64,000 nucleotides of DNA from an uncultured Anaeroplasmataceae bacterium (GCA_947629825.1 CANRFF010000002.1:151875-215874), one strand, 5' to 3'; positions 45,354-54,895 are shown, counted from the first letter of the stretch. A program made the numbers and translations. Notes: generated by a model from the letters alone, not told the origin.

Positions 45354-46214
45354 ATGTACCACATACAAAACGAAATGTTTTGTTTGGATATTTCGGAAAT
45401 CGGTGCGGAAATCGTTAATTTAAGAATCAATCAGATCAATATTTTATGGCATAAAAACGAACTTTGGGATCATCAAAGTCCCATTTTGTTTCCGATTATC
45501 GGCTCTTTGAAAGACGATCATTATATTTATGAAGGAAAAAAATATACGATTCCGATGCATGGATTTATGATGACTTGTTGTTTTACGACCGACCGGATCA
45601 CCGATCATTCGATTCGCTTGTCAACACGCTATACGAACGATACTTTGAAAATGTATCCATTTAAATATGAATTTCATATTACCTATCGCTTGGAAAAAAA
45701 CACGTTGAAAATTTTTTTCGAAGTGATCAATCTGGATCAGAAAGAAATGTATTTTTCTTTGGGGATTCATCCCGGATTCGACTATCAGGGGTTGAAAACG
45801 TTGTTGGGAGAAAACTTTGAACTTTCTTTTTCTCCGAAAAACGTTCAATCCGTTGATTTCGATCCTTCCTATGTCAAGGACGTCCGGGAAGAAGATATTT
45901 CGAGAAAAACATTAAAAGATTTGTCTTTGGAATTGTCTCGGAAAAAAACGCTTTGTTATCGCGGATTGCAGAATATCGAATTGAAATTTCAAACAAAAAC
46001 TTTAAAAATTCAAAATGGTATGCCGTATATGGCATTTTGGCAAAAAAATCCGGATCAACCTGAATTTTTATGTATTGAATCCTGGTGGGGACTTCCGGAT
46101 GAACATACCACCAATCATCAGCTTTGCGAAAAACCGTATCTGCAAAAATTGGAAAGCCAAAAAAAATTTCAAACAAAAATCGAAATCAGTTTTAATGAAG
46201 AGGCAAAATCATGA
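45354..46214 (+). CDS. Aldose 1-epimerase-like protein (LacX family)
   Basis: The 286 residues fit the galactose-mutarotase-like fold: EIGAEIVNLRINQINILWHKNE at the N-terminus, SPILFPIIGSLKDDHYIYEGKKYTIPMHGFM in the middle, LGIHPGFDY as the active-site region, and ESWWGLPDEHTT near the C-terminus. It would interconvert anomers of a sugar or sugar phosphate freed by GH88 or PL8. It starts 8 bases after rpiR and its stop overlaps nagB as ATGA. Confidence 0.85.
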   Translation: MYHIQNEMFCLDISEIGAEIVNLRINQINILWHKNELWDHQSPILFPIIGSLKDDHYIYEGKKYTIPMHGFMMTCCFTTDRITDHSIRLSTRYTNDTLKMYPFKYEFHITYRLEKNTLKIFFEVINLDQKEMYFSLGIHPGFDYQGLKTLLGENFELSFSPKNVQSVDFDPSYVKDVREEDISRKTLKDLSLELSRKKTLCYRGLQNIELKFQTKTLKIQNGMPYMAFWQKNPDQPEFLCIESWWGLPDEHTTNHQLCEKPYLQKLESQKKFQTKIEISFNEEAKS

Positions 46215-46936
46215 AAATAATAAAATGTAAAGATGCTTTGGAAGTTGCGAAAGAAGCGGCGGAGTTGTTTGAACGGGAAATCCGGAAAAATCCGCACTTG
46301 GTTTTGGGACTTGCCACCGGCTCATCGCCGATCGGAATCTATGATCAATGGATTGCCGATGTGCGAAATAAAAAAATATCTTTTCAAAATGTCACGACAT
46401 TCAATTTGGACGAATATGTCGGATTAGATCAGAATCACCCGCAGAGTTACTATTATTTCATGCAAGAACATCTGTTTCGGCATATTGATCTGCCCCAAGA
46501 CCATATTCATATTCCGTATGCCCAAAAAAATCATTTGAAAAAATCGTGTAAATCCTATTCCGAGGCTTTGGAACAGACCCCCATCGATCTTCAGTTGTTG
46601 GGAATCGGCGCCAACGGGCATATCGGATTTAACGAACCGGGGACTTCTTTTAAACAAAAAACGTTTATCGTCAATCTGACGGAACAGACCCGTAAAGACA
46701 ATCAGCGGTTTTTTACCGATTTGTCGGAAGTTCCTCATCAGGCAATTACGATGGGAATTGCCGAAATATTGAAAGCCAAGAAGATTGTCTTGGTCGCAAC
46801 CGGAAAAAATAAAGCCGACGCCGTACGCAAATTATTATCGGAAGAAGTAACGACCGACTTTCCGGCCAGTGCTTTGCATCAGCACCCCGATGTGACTGTT
46901 TTTGTGGATGAAGATGCAATGGTGCTTTCTTCATAG
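46211..46936 (+). CDS. nagB: Glucosamine-6-phosphate deaminase
   Basis: NagB converts glucosamine-6-P to fructose-6-P and ammonia. The 241-residue sequence has LGLATGSSPIGIYDQWI, FNLDEYVGLDQNHPQSYYYFM with the catalytic Asp, LLGIGANGHIGFNEPGTSF with the catalytic His, and the C-terminal SALHQHPDVTVFVDEDA. It is the short form, without the allosteric tail of the E. coli enzyme. It directly follows the mutarotase-like gene and precedes nagA. Confidence 0.97.
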   Translation: MKIIKCKDALEVAKEAAELFEREIRKNPHLVLGLATGSSPIGIYDQWIADVRNKKISFQNVTTFNLDEYVGLDQNHPQSYYYFMQEHLFRHIDLPQDHIHIPYAQKNHLKKSCKSYSEALEQTPIDLQLLGIGANGHIGFNEPGTSFKQKTFIVNLTEQTRKDNQRFFTDLSEVPHQAITMGIAEILKAKKIVLVATGKNKADAVRKLLSEEVTTDFPASALHQHPDVTVFVDEDAMVLSS

Positions 46937-46947
46937 AGAGGGATTTT

Positions 46948-48105
46948 ATGAACTTGAAAGGATTTCGACAAACCAGAATTTATGTGGAAGGACAAGGGAT
47001 TATTGAAACCGGTCTTGCCATATCGGATGGGAAAATATCAAAGATTGAAAATGCGATTGCCGAAGAAGAATATTTATGTTTGCCACCGAATTTGATGGTG
47101 GTTCCGGGTTTTATTGACAAGCATTTTCACGGTGCCGTCGGAGTGGACGTGATGACCGGAAACGTCGACCAAATTCAACGGATGCTTACGGCACTGGCCA
47201 AAGAAGGTATTACCGGTTGTCTTGCGACGACGATGACAGTTCCGCTTTCTCAACTGCAAAAAGCCATCGGGATTTTATCCGACATCATCGAACATCCGCA
47301 AAACGGCGTTCGGATTTTGGGAATTCATCTGGAAGGGCCTTTTATCAGCGCAAAAGAGGCCGGCGCTCAATTAAAAACGGCAATTTTACCTTGCGATGTC
47401 GACATATTTGAAAAATTGAACGAAAGACATCATATATTACAAGTTACTTTGGCTTGTGAAGAACAAGCGGACGGATTGATTCGCCATTTGCACCGTCAAG
47501 GAATTGTGGTTTCTTTGGGGCATAGCGATTGTACTTACGAACAAGGCCGTATTGCCGTGAAACTCGGAGCGTCTTCGGTTACTCACACTTTCAATGCGAT
47601 GAGACCTTTTCATCATCGGGAAGTCGGGCTTGCGGGACTGGCACTGGTTGAACCTGCGCTGAACTGCGAACTGATTTGCGATCGGATTCATGTTTCCGAT
47701 CCGGCCATTCGGTTGTTGTATCGAATGAAAACCGCCAAGGGGATTTGCTTGATTACAGATTCGATGGAAGCCAAACAGTTGACCGACGGCGAATATCGGT
47801 TGGGCGGTCAGAACGTATCGGTTTCCGGATCAAAAGCCTGTCTGGCGGATGGAACGCTCGCCGGGTCGGTACTAAAAATGAATGAAGCGATTCGCAATTT
47901 CAAAGAAGTCACTCATTGTCCTTTGACCGAAGCGATCGATTGTGCAACGATTCAACCGGCCGAAGTTTTGAAACTCGATGCCGTAAAAGGAAGTATTGCG
48001 GTCGGAAAAGATGCGGATTTTACGGTGATTGATGAAAATTTGAATGTGTATATGACCATCGTCGGCGGCAAGATTGTTTATGACGGGAGATTAAAGATCA
48101 AATGA
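46948..48105 (+). CDS. nagA: N-acetylglucosamine-6-phosphate deacetylase
   Basis: NagA removes acetate from GlcNAc-6-P to feed NagB. The 385 residues contain the family landmarks: VVPGFIDKHFHGAVGVDVM with the metal-binding His-x-His, GIHLEGPFISAKEAGAQ with the metal Glu, SLGHSDCTYEQ, THTFNAMRPFHHREVGLAG, ICLITDSMEAKQL with the catalytic Asp, and the closing AVKGSIAVGKDADFTVID. Start ATG behind GAGAGGG. Its stop overlaps the ROK kinase start as ATGA. Confidence 0.97.
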   Translation: MNLKGFRQTRIYVEGQGIIETGLAISDGKISKIENAIAEEEYLCLPPNLMVVPGFIDKHFHGAVGVDVMTGNVDQIQRMLTALAKEGITGCLATTMTVPLSQLQKAIGILSDIIEHPQNGVRILGIHLEGPFISAKEAGAQLKTAILPCDVDIFEKLNERHHILQVTLACEEQADGLIRHLHRQGIVVSLGHSDCTYEQGRIAVKLGASSVTHTFNAMRPFHHREVGLAGLALVEPALNCELICDRIHVSDPAIRLLYRMKTAKGICLITDSMEAKQLTDGEYRLGGQNVSVSGSKACLADGTLAGSVLKMNEAIRNFKEVTHCPLTEAIDCATIQPAEVLKLDAVKGSIAVGKDADFTVIDENLNVYMTIVGGKIVYDGRLKIK

Positions 48106-49028
48106 GATATCTATTCGGAATTGATATCGGTGGGACTTCCGTCAAGATCGGTTTTTTCTCGGAAAACACGGAATTATTGGAAGAATGGAGTATGCCTACC
48201 GTTCTGTCACATTTGATTGCGGAGATTTGTGGAAACATCCGTACCTTTCTAAAAGAAAGAAAGGTGGAATTTTGTGATATTCTGGGAATCGGTATCGGTG
48301 TTTGCGGTATCGTGAAAGATGGTATCGTCTTGCGTTCGGTAAATTTGGGTTGGGAAAATGTCGATGTCATTTCCGAATTTCAATCCGAACTCGGAAGCGC
48401 AATCGATATGGTGTTATTAAATGATGCGAATGCAGCGACAATCGCCGAATTTTCGGTTTTGCGGAATCAGTATTCCAATATGGTATTTTTGACCCTCGGA
48501 ACCGGCGTCGGCGGAGGAATGGTTCTCAATGGTCAACTGCTTGAAGGAGCCAACGGCAAATGCGGGGAATTCGGTCATTTGAAAGTAGATGACAAATATC
48601 GCGAAGTTTGTTCTTGCGGAAAGATCGGTTGTTTGGAAACCATTGTATCGATTCGCGGACTGAAACGCTTGGCTCTTCATTATCAGAAGATCTTGCCGAC
48701 AAAATTATCTTTTGATCGGTTGACTCCGAAAAGTATTTTCGATGCCGCTCGCAAAAAAGATGTTCTGGCGGCAAGAGTGGTGACGGAAGCGGCAGATGCT
48801 TTGGCCACCGCCATGGTGATGATTTCCGATATCGTCGATCCGGAAGTATTCGTTTTGGGCGGAGGAATCAGTCAAGCGGGGTCGGTTTTATTAAAGGCAG
48901 TTAAAGATGCCTATTTCCGAAAAACTTCAAAAAATTCAAACACCGAAATTTTATTGTCGGTTTTTAAAAACAAAGCGGGAATTTACGGGGCCGCACAACA
49001 ATTACAGAAAAAAACAGGAGGTAAGTAA
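48102..49028 (+). CDS. ROK-family sugar kinase (probable N-acetylglucosamine kinase)
   Basis: The 308-residue protein begins [17 protein letters not shown], the ROK phosphate-binding loop. It has [24 protein letters not shown] with the catalytic Asp, [30 protein letters not shown] with the sugar-binding residues, and the zinc motif [10 protein letters not shown]. Its place after nagA suggests it phosphorylates GlcNAc released inside the cell. Specificity for GlcNAc over glucose is inferred from context. Confidence 0.9.
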   Translation: MRYLFGIDIGGTSVKIGFFSENTELLEEWSMPTVLSHLIAEICGNIRTFLKERKVEFCDILGIGIGVCGIVKDGIVLRSVNLGWENVDVISEFQSELGSAIDMVLLNDANAATIAEFSVLRNQYSNMVFLTLGTGVGGGMVLNGQLLEGANGKCGEFGHLKVDDKYREVCSCGKIGCLETIVSIRGLKRLALHYQKILPTKLSFDRLTPKSIFDAARKKDVLAARVVTEAADALATAMVMISDIVDPEVFVLGGGISQAGSVLLKAVKDAYFRKTSKNSNTEILLSVFKNKAGIYGAAQQLQKKTGGK

Positions 49029-49029
49029 A

Positions 49030-50130
49030 ATGGCAAATGTCAGTTTGAAAAATATCAATAAAGTTTACGCCAACGGAGTACAGGCGGTTTACGATTTTAA
49101 TTTGGAAATCCGGGATAAAGAATTTATTGTTTTGGTAGGACCTTCCGGTTGCGGAAAATCCACGACCTTGAGAATGATTGCCGGTTTGGAAGAAATCACA
49201 TCGGGAGATTTATATATCGACGGAGAAAGAATGAATGAAGTACCGGCCAAAGATCGGGGAATCGCCATGGTATTTCAATCGTATGCCCTTTATCCGCAAA
49301 TGACGGTTTATGACAATATGGCTTTCGGATTGAAGTTGAGAAAATTATCCAAAATGGAAATCCGTCAGCGAATCGAAAATGTGGCAAAAATTCTTGGGTT
49401 GGAAAGTTTGTTGAACCGAAAACCGAAAGCTTTATCCGGCGGACAACGTCAAAGAGTGGCGTTGGGTCGGGCAATTGTTCGGGACGCAAAAGTATTTTTA
49501 TTCGATGAACCTCTGTCCAATCTGGATGCGAAGTTGAGAGTACAGATGCGGACGGAAATTGCGAGAATTCATAAGAATATCGGAGCCACATCGGTCTATG
49601 TGACCCACGATCAGATCGAAGCGATGACTATGGCTTCCCGAATTGTCGTGATGAAAGACGGGTATATTCAGCAGATCGGAACTCCCGAAGAAATTTATGA
49701 TCATCCGGCCAATGTTTTCGTCGGAAGTTTTATCGGGACGCCGTCAATGGGCTTTTTAAAAGGAACGGTGCTTGATGACGGAACTTTCGAAACGGAACAT
49801 CACGAATATCGTTTCAAAATCGCAGAGGATCATTTTGAAATTTTAAAAGAAAAGGATGCTTTAAATCGTCCGCTTCTTATGGGAATCCGTCCGGAAAATA
49901 TTCATTATTGCCCGTCATCGGAAGATTATACTTTGGAATCGTCGATTTCGTTTTGCGAAATGTTGGGACATCAAACGAACGTATATTTCAAAGTAGAAGA
50001 AACTCAGTTGGCTTGTGTTCTGGATACCCGGATCGCTTTTGCGGAAAATCAACAAGTCCAATGGCTGTTCGATTTGAAACGGCTCCATTATTTCGATCTG
50101 GAAACCGAAAAAAATCTCATCGAGTCGTAA
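49030..50130 (+). CDS. Dedicated MsmX/UgpC-type ABC transporter ATPase
   Basis: The 366-residue ATPase starts at the ATG behind CAGGAGG (the GGAGGTAAG site overlaps the kinase stop). Walker [10 protein letters not shown] (about 37-45), Q-loop [23 protein letters not shown], signature [18 protein letters not shown], Walker [17 protein letters not shown] and the H-loop [12 protein letters not shown] are complete. The C-terminal TOBE-type domain (about 240-366) is typical of MsmX, which energises several sugar importers. As last gene of the locus it should power the permeases at 28908 and 29837. A second copy lies at 56211. Confidence 0.95.
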   Translation: MANVSLKNINKVYANGVQAVYDFNLEIRDKEFIVLVGPSGCGKSTTLRMIAGLEEITSGDLYIDGERMNEVPAKDRGIAMVFQSYALYPQMTVYDNMAFGLKLRKLSKMEIRQRIENVAKILGLESLLNRKPKALSGGQRQRVALGRAIVRDAKVFLFDEPLSNLDAKLRVQMRTEIARIHKNIGATSVYVTHDQIEAMTMASRIVVMKDGYIQQIGTPEEIYDHPANVFVGSFIGTPSMGFLKGTVLDDGTFETEHHEYRFKIAEDHFEILKEKDALNRPLLMGIRPENIHYCPSSEDYTLESSISFCEMLGHQTNVYFKVEETQLACVLDTRIAFAENQQVQWLFDLKRLHYFDLETEKNLIES

Positions 50131-50157
50131 ATCTCCTTATCCGTAAGGAGATTTTTT
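50130..50157 (+). terminator. Terminator of the polysaccharide utilisation locus
   Basis: AATCTCCTTA-TCCG-TAAGGAGATT, a 10-base perfect stem starting at the last base of the ATPase stop codon, followed by TTTTT. Confidence 0.92.
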
Positions 50158-50215
50158 ATTTCCTTAGAATAATTTCTTTGTCGAATTTCATATATTATTG
50201 TAGGCTGGTGATAAT

Positions 50216-50938
50216 ATTTTTACCGAGATCAATGGACTTCACCTGCATTATGAGGCAGAAGGAGAAGGCAAAAAGATCATTTTACTTCATGGATGGGGAG
50301 CCTCTTTAAAGACGTTTGACAAATTGACGATTCCATTGGAAGAACACTTTCGGATCTATCGGCTGGATCTTCCGGGATTTGGGGAAAGCAATATCGAAAT
50401 TCCATTGACGGTGGAAGAAGTAAGCGAAATTTTACATGGATTCGTTTTGAAAATGGAAATCGACAAACCGATTTTGCTGGGACATTCTTACGGAGGACGG
50501 GTGGCAATCTGTTATGCCGCCAAATATCCTGTCGAAAAATTGATTCTGGTTTCTTCGGCCGGAGTAAAAAAACGATTGAAATTTTCGAAGCGGTTCAAAG
50601 TAAAACTCTATAAGATTTTGAAAAAATGTCATATCACTTTGAAAATGGGGTCTTCCGATTATCAACAAGCGGATGATGTCAAAAAGAAAATGCTCGTTCA
50701 GGCGGTCAATACGGATTTGCAGGAACAGATGAAGAAAATTACGGCGCCGACATTACTGTTGTATGGATCGGAAGATCGGGTTACCGATTTGACCATTGCC
50801 CAAACGATCCGAAAAAGAATCGCTCATTCGACACTGATTATTTTGGAAGGATGCGGACACTTTCCGTATCTGGAACGTCCGAGTTATTTTTCTTTGATCT
50901 TAATGAGTTTTTTGATTGGTGATTCCCATGGTGTATAG
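50216..50938 (+). CDS. Alpha/beta hydrolase with apparent ATT start
   Basis: Homology to alpha/beta hydrolases begins at FTEINGLHLHYEAEGEGKKIILLHGWG, coded from 50219, but the frame closes at a TAG at 50201 and no ATG, GTG or TTG lies between. An ATT at 50216, 3 bases behind GGTGAT, is the best start; the TTG at 50324 would delete the oxyanion-hole motif HGWG. The 240-residue protein then has the nucleophile elbow GHSYGG, the acid in LLYGSEDRV and the catalytic His in GCGHFPYLERP. No signal peptide is present. Substrate unknown. It overlaps the Mur ligase gene by 11 bases. Confidence 0.75.
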   Translation: MFTEINGLHLHYEAEGEGKKIILLHGWGASLKTFDKLTIPLEEHFRIYRLDLPGFGESNIEIPLTVEEVSEILHGFVLKMEIDKPILLGHSYGGRVAICYAAKYPVEKLILVSSAGVKKRLKFSKRFKVKLYKILKKCHITLKMGSSDYQQADDVKKKMLVQAVNTDLQEQMKKITAPTLLLYGSEDRVTDLTIAQTIRKRIAHSTLIILEGCGHFPYLERPSYFSLILMSFLIGDSHGV

Positions 50939-52421
50939 CCTCTTTATCTATGCGATGATGAAACTGTATCTGATTTTGAATATTTTCCAACAGGCTCACT
51001 ATCAATTTCGCTTTTACCGCAAACATTTTTTTTTGAATTTTTGTTATTACGATTTATTCCCGATCAGTATCCTCATCATCGAACAATGTATCTTGTCACC
51101 GGTGGTATTCTGGATTTGCAGCGCTTATCTGATTGCCTTTTCGTTTCTTTACTTATTCCGAAGAAAAGCATTGGCATTCACCAAAAGAATGATTCGCCTG
51201 TTTTTTTTGAGTACGCTCTATCTAATCGGAGTTTCTTTGATTCCGTATGTCAATCTTTATTTGTTGTTGTTTTCGGAGTGGACGATTTTACCGCTCTTTT
51301 GGTTGGAACAAAGAATTTCTTCCGTATGCAATCGCCCGTATCTGAAAAAAGCGCAGGAAAAACTGAAACGATATCCGGGACATATCATTGCGATTACGGG
51401 ATCGTTCGGAAAGACTTCGACCAAACTGTTAATGCGACAGGCTCTGGAATGTTTTACTCCGACGACCGCCACCACCAGAAGTTACAATACCCCACTGGGA
51501 ATTTCCAAATTCATTAACGAAATTCATTTGGAAGCCTATTCGGAATTGGTTTTGGAATTCGGAGCCTCGAAAGTCGGAGATATCGACCAGTTACTTCGAT
51601 TGGTTCAACCGGATGTGGCAATGGTTTGCGAAATCGGATATATGCATGTGGAAACCTTCGGCAGTCTGGAAAACATCATTCGGGAAAAAATGAGTTTGGT
51701 TGACCGCTTGAAAAAAGGGGGAATCGCTGTTTTGAATTATGACTGTAAGTATATCAGAGAGTACCCCGTTTCTTCCGAAATCCGTCTCATTACTTATGGT
51801 TTGGAATACGGCACCTACCAAGCGAAAAATATACAAATCGGTAAAATTTCTTCTTTTGACTTGATTCGAAACGGAAAAAATTTGGGAAAAGTTCAGGTGC
51901 GATTGGTCGGAAAACATCAGATTCTGAATCTGGTGGGCGTGTTGGGATACTGTTATGAAATGGGATATTCGTTGGAAGTATTGAAAAGAGCGGCTCTTTC
52001 GTTTCATAGCGAAGCAAATCGTCTGGAAATGAAAAAGTTCGAAAAAAGAATTGTCTTAGATGATTCTTTCAACAGTAATTACAAAGGTTTTATCGAAGCA
52101 TTGAATGTTCTGTCGACAACGGAGGGAACCAAAATCTTATTGACGCCCGGTATGGTAGAATTGGGAAAATACCAAAAAGAATTGATGGAAGGATTGATTT
52201 CTTCGATGGTACGGAACTGCGATGTGGTGATTTTAATCGGGTATCAACCGACGAAAAATCTTTATCAAAAATTGAAAGAATATGCGTTAGAGGTGTATTT
52301 GGTCAGAAATTTTATGGAGGGATATCGTTTGTATCTTTCGATTGCAAAGAGTAAAAAACAGAGTTCTTTGTTGATAGAAAATGATTTACCGGATTTATAT
52401 AGGGTGGGATTTTATTGTTAA
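50928..52421 (+). CDS. Membrane-attached MurF-like Mur ligase
   Basis: The ATG at 50928 follows GGTGATT; TTG and GTG at 50916 and 50919 are alternatives. The 497 residues start with about four membrane segments (roughly 1-135), then a Mur ligase core: the ATP loop ITGSFGKTST (about 155-164), TRSYNTPLGISKFINEI, LVLEFGASKVGDI, VCEIGYMHVETFGSLENI and LDDSFNSNYKGFIEALNVL. The last motif matches MurF, which adds D-Ala-D-Ala to the peptidoglycan precursor, and the next gene encodes a D-Ala-D-Ala ligase homologue. MurF itself is normally soluble, so the membrane domain is unusual. Confidence 0.85.
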   Translation: MVYSLFIYAMMKLYLILNIFQQAHYQFRFYRKHFFLNFCYYDLFPISILIIEQCILSPVVFWICSAYLIAFSFLYLFRRKALAFTKRMIRLFFLSTLYLIGVSLIPYVNLYLLLFSEWTILPLFWLEQRISSVCNRPYLKKAQEKLKRYPGHIIAITGSFGKTSTKLLMRQALECFTPTTATTRSYNTPLGISKFINEIHLEAYSELVLEFGASKVGDIDQLLRLVQPDVAMVCEIGYMHVETFGSLENIIREKMSLVDRLKKGGIAVLNYDCKYIREYPVSSEIRLITYGLEYGTYQAKNIQIGKISSFDLIRNGKNLGKVQVRLVGKHQILNLVGVLGYCYEMGYSLEVLKRAALSFHSEANRLEMKKFEKRIVLDDSFNSNYKGFIEALNVLSTTEGTKILLTPGMVELGKYQKELMEGLISSMVRNCDVVILIGYQPTKNLYQKLKEYALEVYLVRNFMEGYRLYLSIAKSKKQSSLLIENDLPDLYRVGFYC

Positions 52422-53404
52422 AACTGGGAATTTTATTCGGAGGGGCTTCTTTCGAACATGATATTTCGATTATCAGCGCCTTCCAACTGAAAAAAAGAAT
52501 CGAAAACCAATATGAAATTCATATGTATTATTTGACTTTGGAACAAAAACTGTATTCGGCGGATAAGATGAAATTACAGGATTTCAAAAAAGAAAAGCTC
52601 CGCAAAATGAAGAAAATTTCTTTTGAAAAAGTCAAAGTGGATGCGATGATCGGATGTATGCACGGAGAAAACGGCGAAGACGGTTTGGCGAAAGCCGTTT
52701 GCGATTTTTATCATATCCGTTATTTCGGTTGCGGTCTTTTTGCGGCCAGTACGGCAATGGATAAGGGGTTTGCGTATGCGTATCTTTCGAAACACCGGAT
52801 TCCGATGTTGAAAAGTATCGTTTATACGTTCGACGATTATTTGAATCACAAAAAAATTCCTTTTTATCCGTGTATTTTAAAACCGACCGCTTTGGGATCT
52901 TCGTTGGGAATTGCCGTCTGTCAAAATGAAGAAGAATTCGATGCCAAAATCGTGGAAGCTTTTCGTTTCGGAAACAGAATTTTGGTACAGAAATATTTAC
53001 AAAACGTAACGGAGTATAATTTGGCATTGACGGAAACGGCGTATTCGAATTTGGAACGGATTCATAAAAAAGACGAAATCTTTTCCTTTTCGAATAAATA
53101 TACAGACTCTTTCAAACAAATTCATCAATCTTTAATTGAGGATCAAAGGTATGAAGACTTTTGCAAAATCGGCAGAAAAGTTTATCAACTGTTGAACTGC
53201 GAAGGAATTATCCGAATTGATTTTTTCCTCGTCGAAGATCAGATTATCGTCAACGAAATCAATCCGACGCCGGGGGCTTTGGCGATGTATCTGTTCCCCG
53301 ATTTCGAGACCGTTTTTCAAGATTCGTTGAATCGGTGCCTGAGAAAAGAGAAAAAGAATTATCCCCAAGGGCAGTTTTTAAAACAAAGCAATATTCAAAA
53401 ATAA
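52415..53404 (+). CDS. ddl: D-alanine--D-alanine ligase homologue
   Basis: The TTG start overlaps the Mur ligase end by 7 bases. The 329-residue ATP-grasp protein opens LKLGILFGGASFEHDISIISA, the Ddl signature, with MIGCMHGENGEDGLAKAV, PCILKPTALGSSLGIAVCQ for ATP binding, and IVNEINPTPGALAMYLFPD for metal binding. The last motif differs from the usual VNEVNTLPGFT of Ddl, so a related dipeptide or depsipeptide product is possible. With the Mur ligase it forms a two-gene cell-wall module. Confidence 0.87.
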   Translation: MLKLGILFGGASFEHDISIISAFQLKKRIENQYEIHMYYLTLEQKLYSADKMKLQDFKKEKLRKMKKISFEKVKVDAMIGCMHGENGEDGLAKAVCDFYHIRYFGCGLFAASTAMDKGFAYAYLSKHRIPMLKSIVYTFDDYLNHKKIPFYPCILKPTALGSSLGIAVCQNEEEFDAKIVEAFRFGNRILVQKYLQNVTEYNLALTETAYSNLERIHKKDEIFSFSNKYTDSFKQIHQSLIEDQRYEDFCKIGRKVYQLLNCEGIIRIDFFLVEDQIIVNEINPTPGALAMYLFPDFETVFQDSLNRCLRKEKKNYPQGQFLKQSNIQK

Positions 53405-53427
53405 TCGATTTCACAATCGATTTTTTG
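53403..53427 (+). terminator. Terminator after ddl
   Basis: AATCGATT-TCAC-AATCGATT stem followed by TTTT, starting in the stop codon. Confidence 0.85.
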
Positions 53428-53432
53428 TTTGG

Positions 53433-53461
53433 TTGAAAATAAGGCTTTTTTTTGGTAAAAT
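53433..53461 (+). promoter_or_regulatory. Promoter of the MATE exporter gene
   Basis: TTGAAA (53433-53438), a 17-base spacer and TAAAAT (53456-53461), 35 bases before the start. Confidence 0.7.
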
Positions 53462-53495
53462 AGTAAAGAACTTATTTGTAAAGAAGGTGTCTTTG

Positions 53496-54860
53496 ATGAC
53501 TGTTGCGGAACAACATTATCAAAAAATGACGAAAACACCCGTATCCAAATTGATTATTCTGTTGGGAATTCCGACGACGATTTCGATGTTGATTACCAAT
53601 ATTTATAATTTGGCAGATACTTATTTTGTCGGAAGTCTCGGAGAATCTCCGCAGGGGGCCACGGGAATTTTGTTTACGCTTCAATGTATCATTCAGGCGA
53701 TTGCGTTTATGTTGGGACATGGATCCGGGACGTTCGTATCGAAATCATTGGCGGAAAAAAATACGAAAGAAGCGACGAAGTATGTTTCCACGGCCTTTTT
53801 TCTGGGAGGTGCGATCGGAATTCTTTTAATGGCGTTCGGCTTGATTTTTTTAACGCCGTTTATGAAACTTTTGGGAAGTACGGATACGATTTTACCTTAT
53901 GCGGAAGATTTCGGGTTTTGGATTTTGATTGCCGCACCATTTATGATTTGTTCATTGATTCTGAATAATAATCTGCGATATGAAGGAAAAGCCTTTTTTT
54001 CGATGATTGGCTTGACTACCGGCGGACTGCTCAATATTTTCGGAGACTATCTGTTTATCACGCAGTTTCATATGGGCGTTTACGGCGCCGGGATGGCAAC
54101 GGCGATTTCGCAAATGGTCAGTTTCACGATTTTGCTGATACTTTATCTGAAAATGGCGCAAAGTACGATTTCGTTCAAAAGCATCAGTAAAGATATTATG
54201 GTTTATTTATCGATTATGAGAGTCGGACTTCCTTCTTTGATCCGTCAGGGATTGACTTCGATTTCTCAGGGTTTGTTGAATAATCTTGCCAAACCATTCG
54301 GTGATTCGGCAATTACGGCGATGAGCGTCGTCAATCGGTTTTCCTCGTTTGTTATGTGTGTCGGTTTGGGAATCGGACAAGGATTTCAACCGGTATCTTC
54401 CTTCAATTATCAGGCGAAAGAATATACCCGTGTGAAAAAAGGTTTGGTTTTCACTCTGATATTCGGATCGGCGTTTGTCGGGACTTTGGCGATTCTCGGC
54501 TATTCGTTTGCGGATAAAATCATCTGGTTGTTTCAAAAGGAACCGCGAGTCATCGAAATCGGCTCTTTGGCATTGAAATATGCGTCGATCGGGGTGATGT
54601 TTTTGCCGATATCGGTTTCCGTGAATATGCTTTATCAGAGTATTCGCAAATCGGCGATTGCCTCTTTTATCGCATTGTTGCGTTCCGGACTGGTATTTAT
54701 TCCCGTTTTGACGTTGACGGTTCATTATTTCGGGTTGACGGGGATTCAGATATCTCAACCGCTTGCGGACATCATTTCGAGCCTGATCAGTTTGCCGTTT
54801 GTTTTCTACTTTTTGATTCATACGCCGAATACGGAAGTACAAAAAGAAGCGGAAGTATGA
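53496..54860 (+). CDS. MATE-family efflux transporter
   Basis: The ATG behind AAGAAGGTG gives 454 residues and avoids the longer frame, which overlaps the promoter. Twelve membrane segments are arranged in two similar halves, with PTTISMLITNIYNLADTYFVGSLG and LPSLIRQGLTSISQGLLNNLAKPFGDSAITAMSVVNRF as matching first helices. GIGQGFQPVSSFNYQAKEYTRVKKGL is a MATE signature. It exports a cationic or amphipathic compound driven by H+ or Na+. The substrate is unknown. It is monocistronic. Confidence 0.93.
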   Translation: MTVAEQHYQKMTKTPVSKLIILLGIPTTISMLITNIYNLADTYFVGSLGESPQGATGILFTLQCIIQAIAFMLGHGSGTFVSKSLAEKNTKEATKYVSTAFFLGGAIGILLMAFGLIFLTPFMKLLGSTDTILPYAEDFGFWILIAAPFMICSLILNNNLRYEGKAFFSMIGLTTGGLLNIFGDYLFITQFHMGVYGAGMATAISQMVSFTILLILYLKMAQSTISFKSISKDIMVYLSIMRVGLPSLIRQGLTSISQGLLNNLAKPFGDSAITAMSVVNRFSSFVMCVGLGIGQGFQPVSSFNYQAKEYTRVKKGLVFTLIFGSAFVGTLAILGYSFADKIIWLFQKEPRVIEIGSLALKYASIGVMFLPISVSVNMLYQSIRKSAIASFIALLRSGLVFIPVLTLTVHYFGLTGIQISQPLADIISSLISLPFVFYFLIHTPNTEVQKEAEV

Positions 54861-54866
54861 AGTTTG

Positions 54867-54875
54867 TGGTATAAT
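54867..54875 (+). promoter_or_regulatory. Extended -10 promoter of the RDD gene
   Basis: TGGTATAAT just after the MATE stop, with TATAAT at 54870-54875, about 20 bases before the start. No good -35. Confidence 0.6.
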
Positions 54876-54895
54876 AAAAATAAGGGAGTGATTGT

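Noticed and set aside
50208-50210. GTG as start of the alpha/beta hydrolase
   Set aside because: It is in another reading frame and overlaps the GGTGAT ribosome site.
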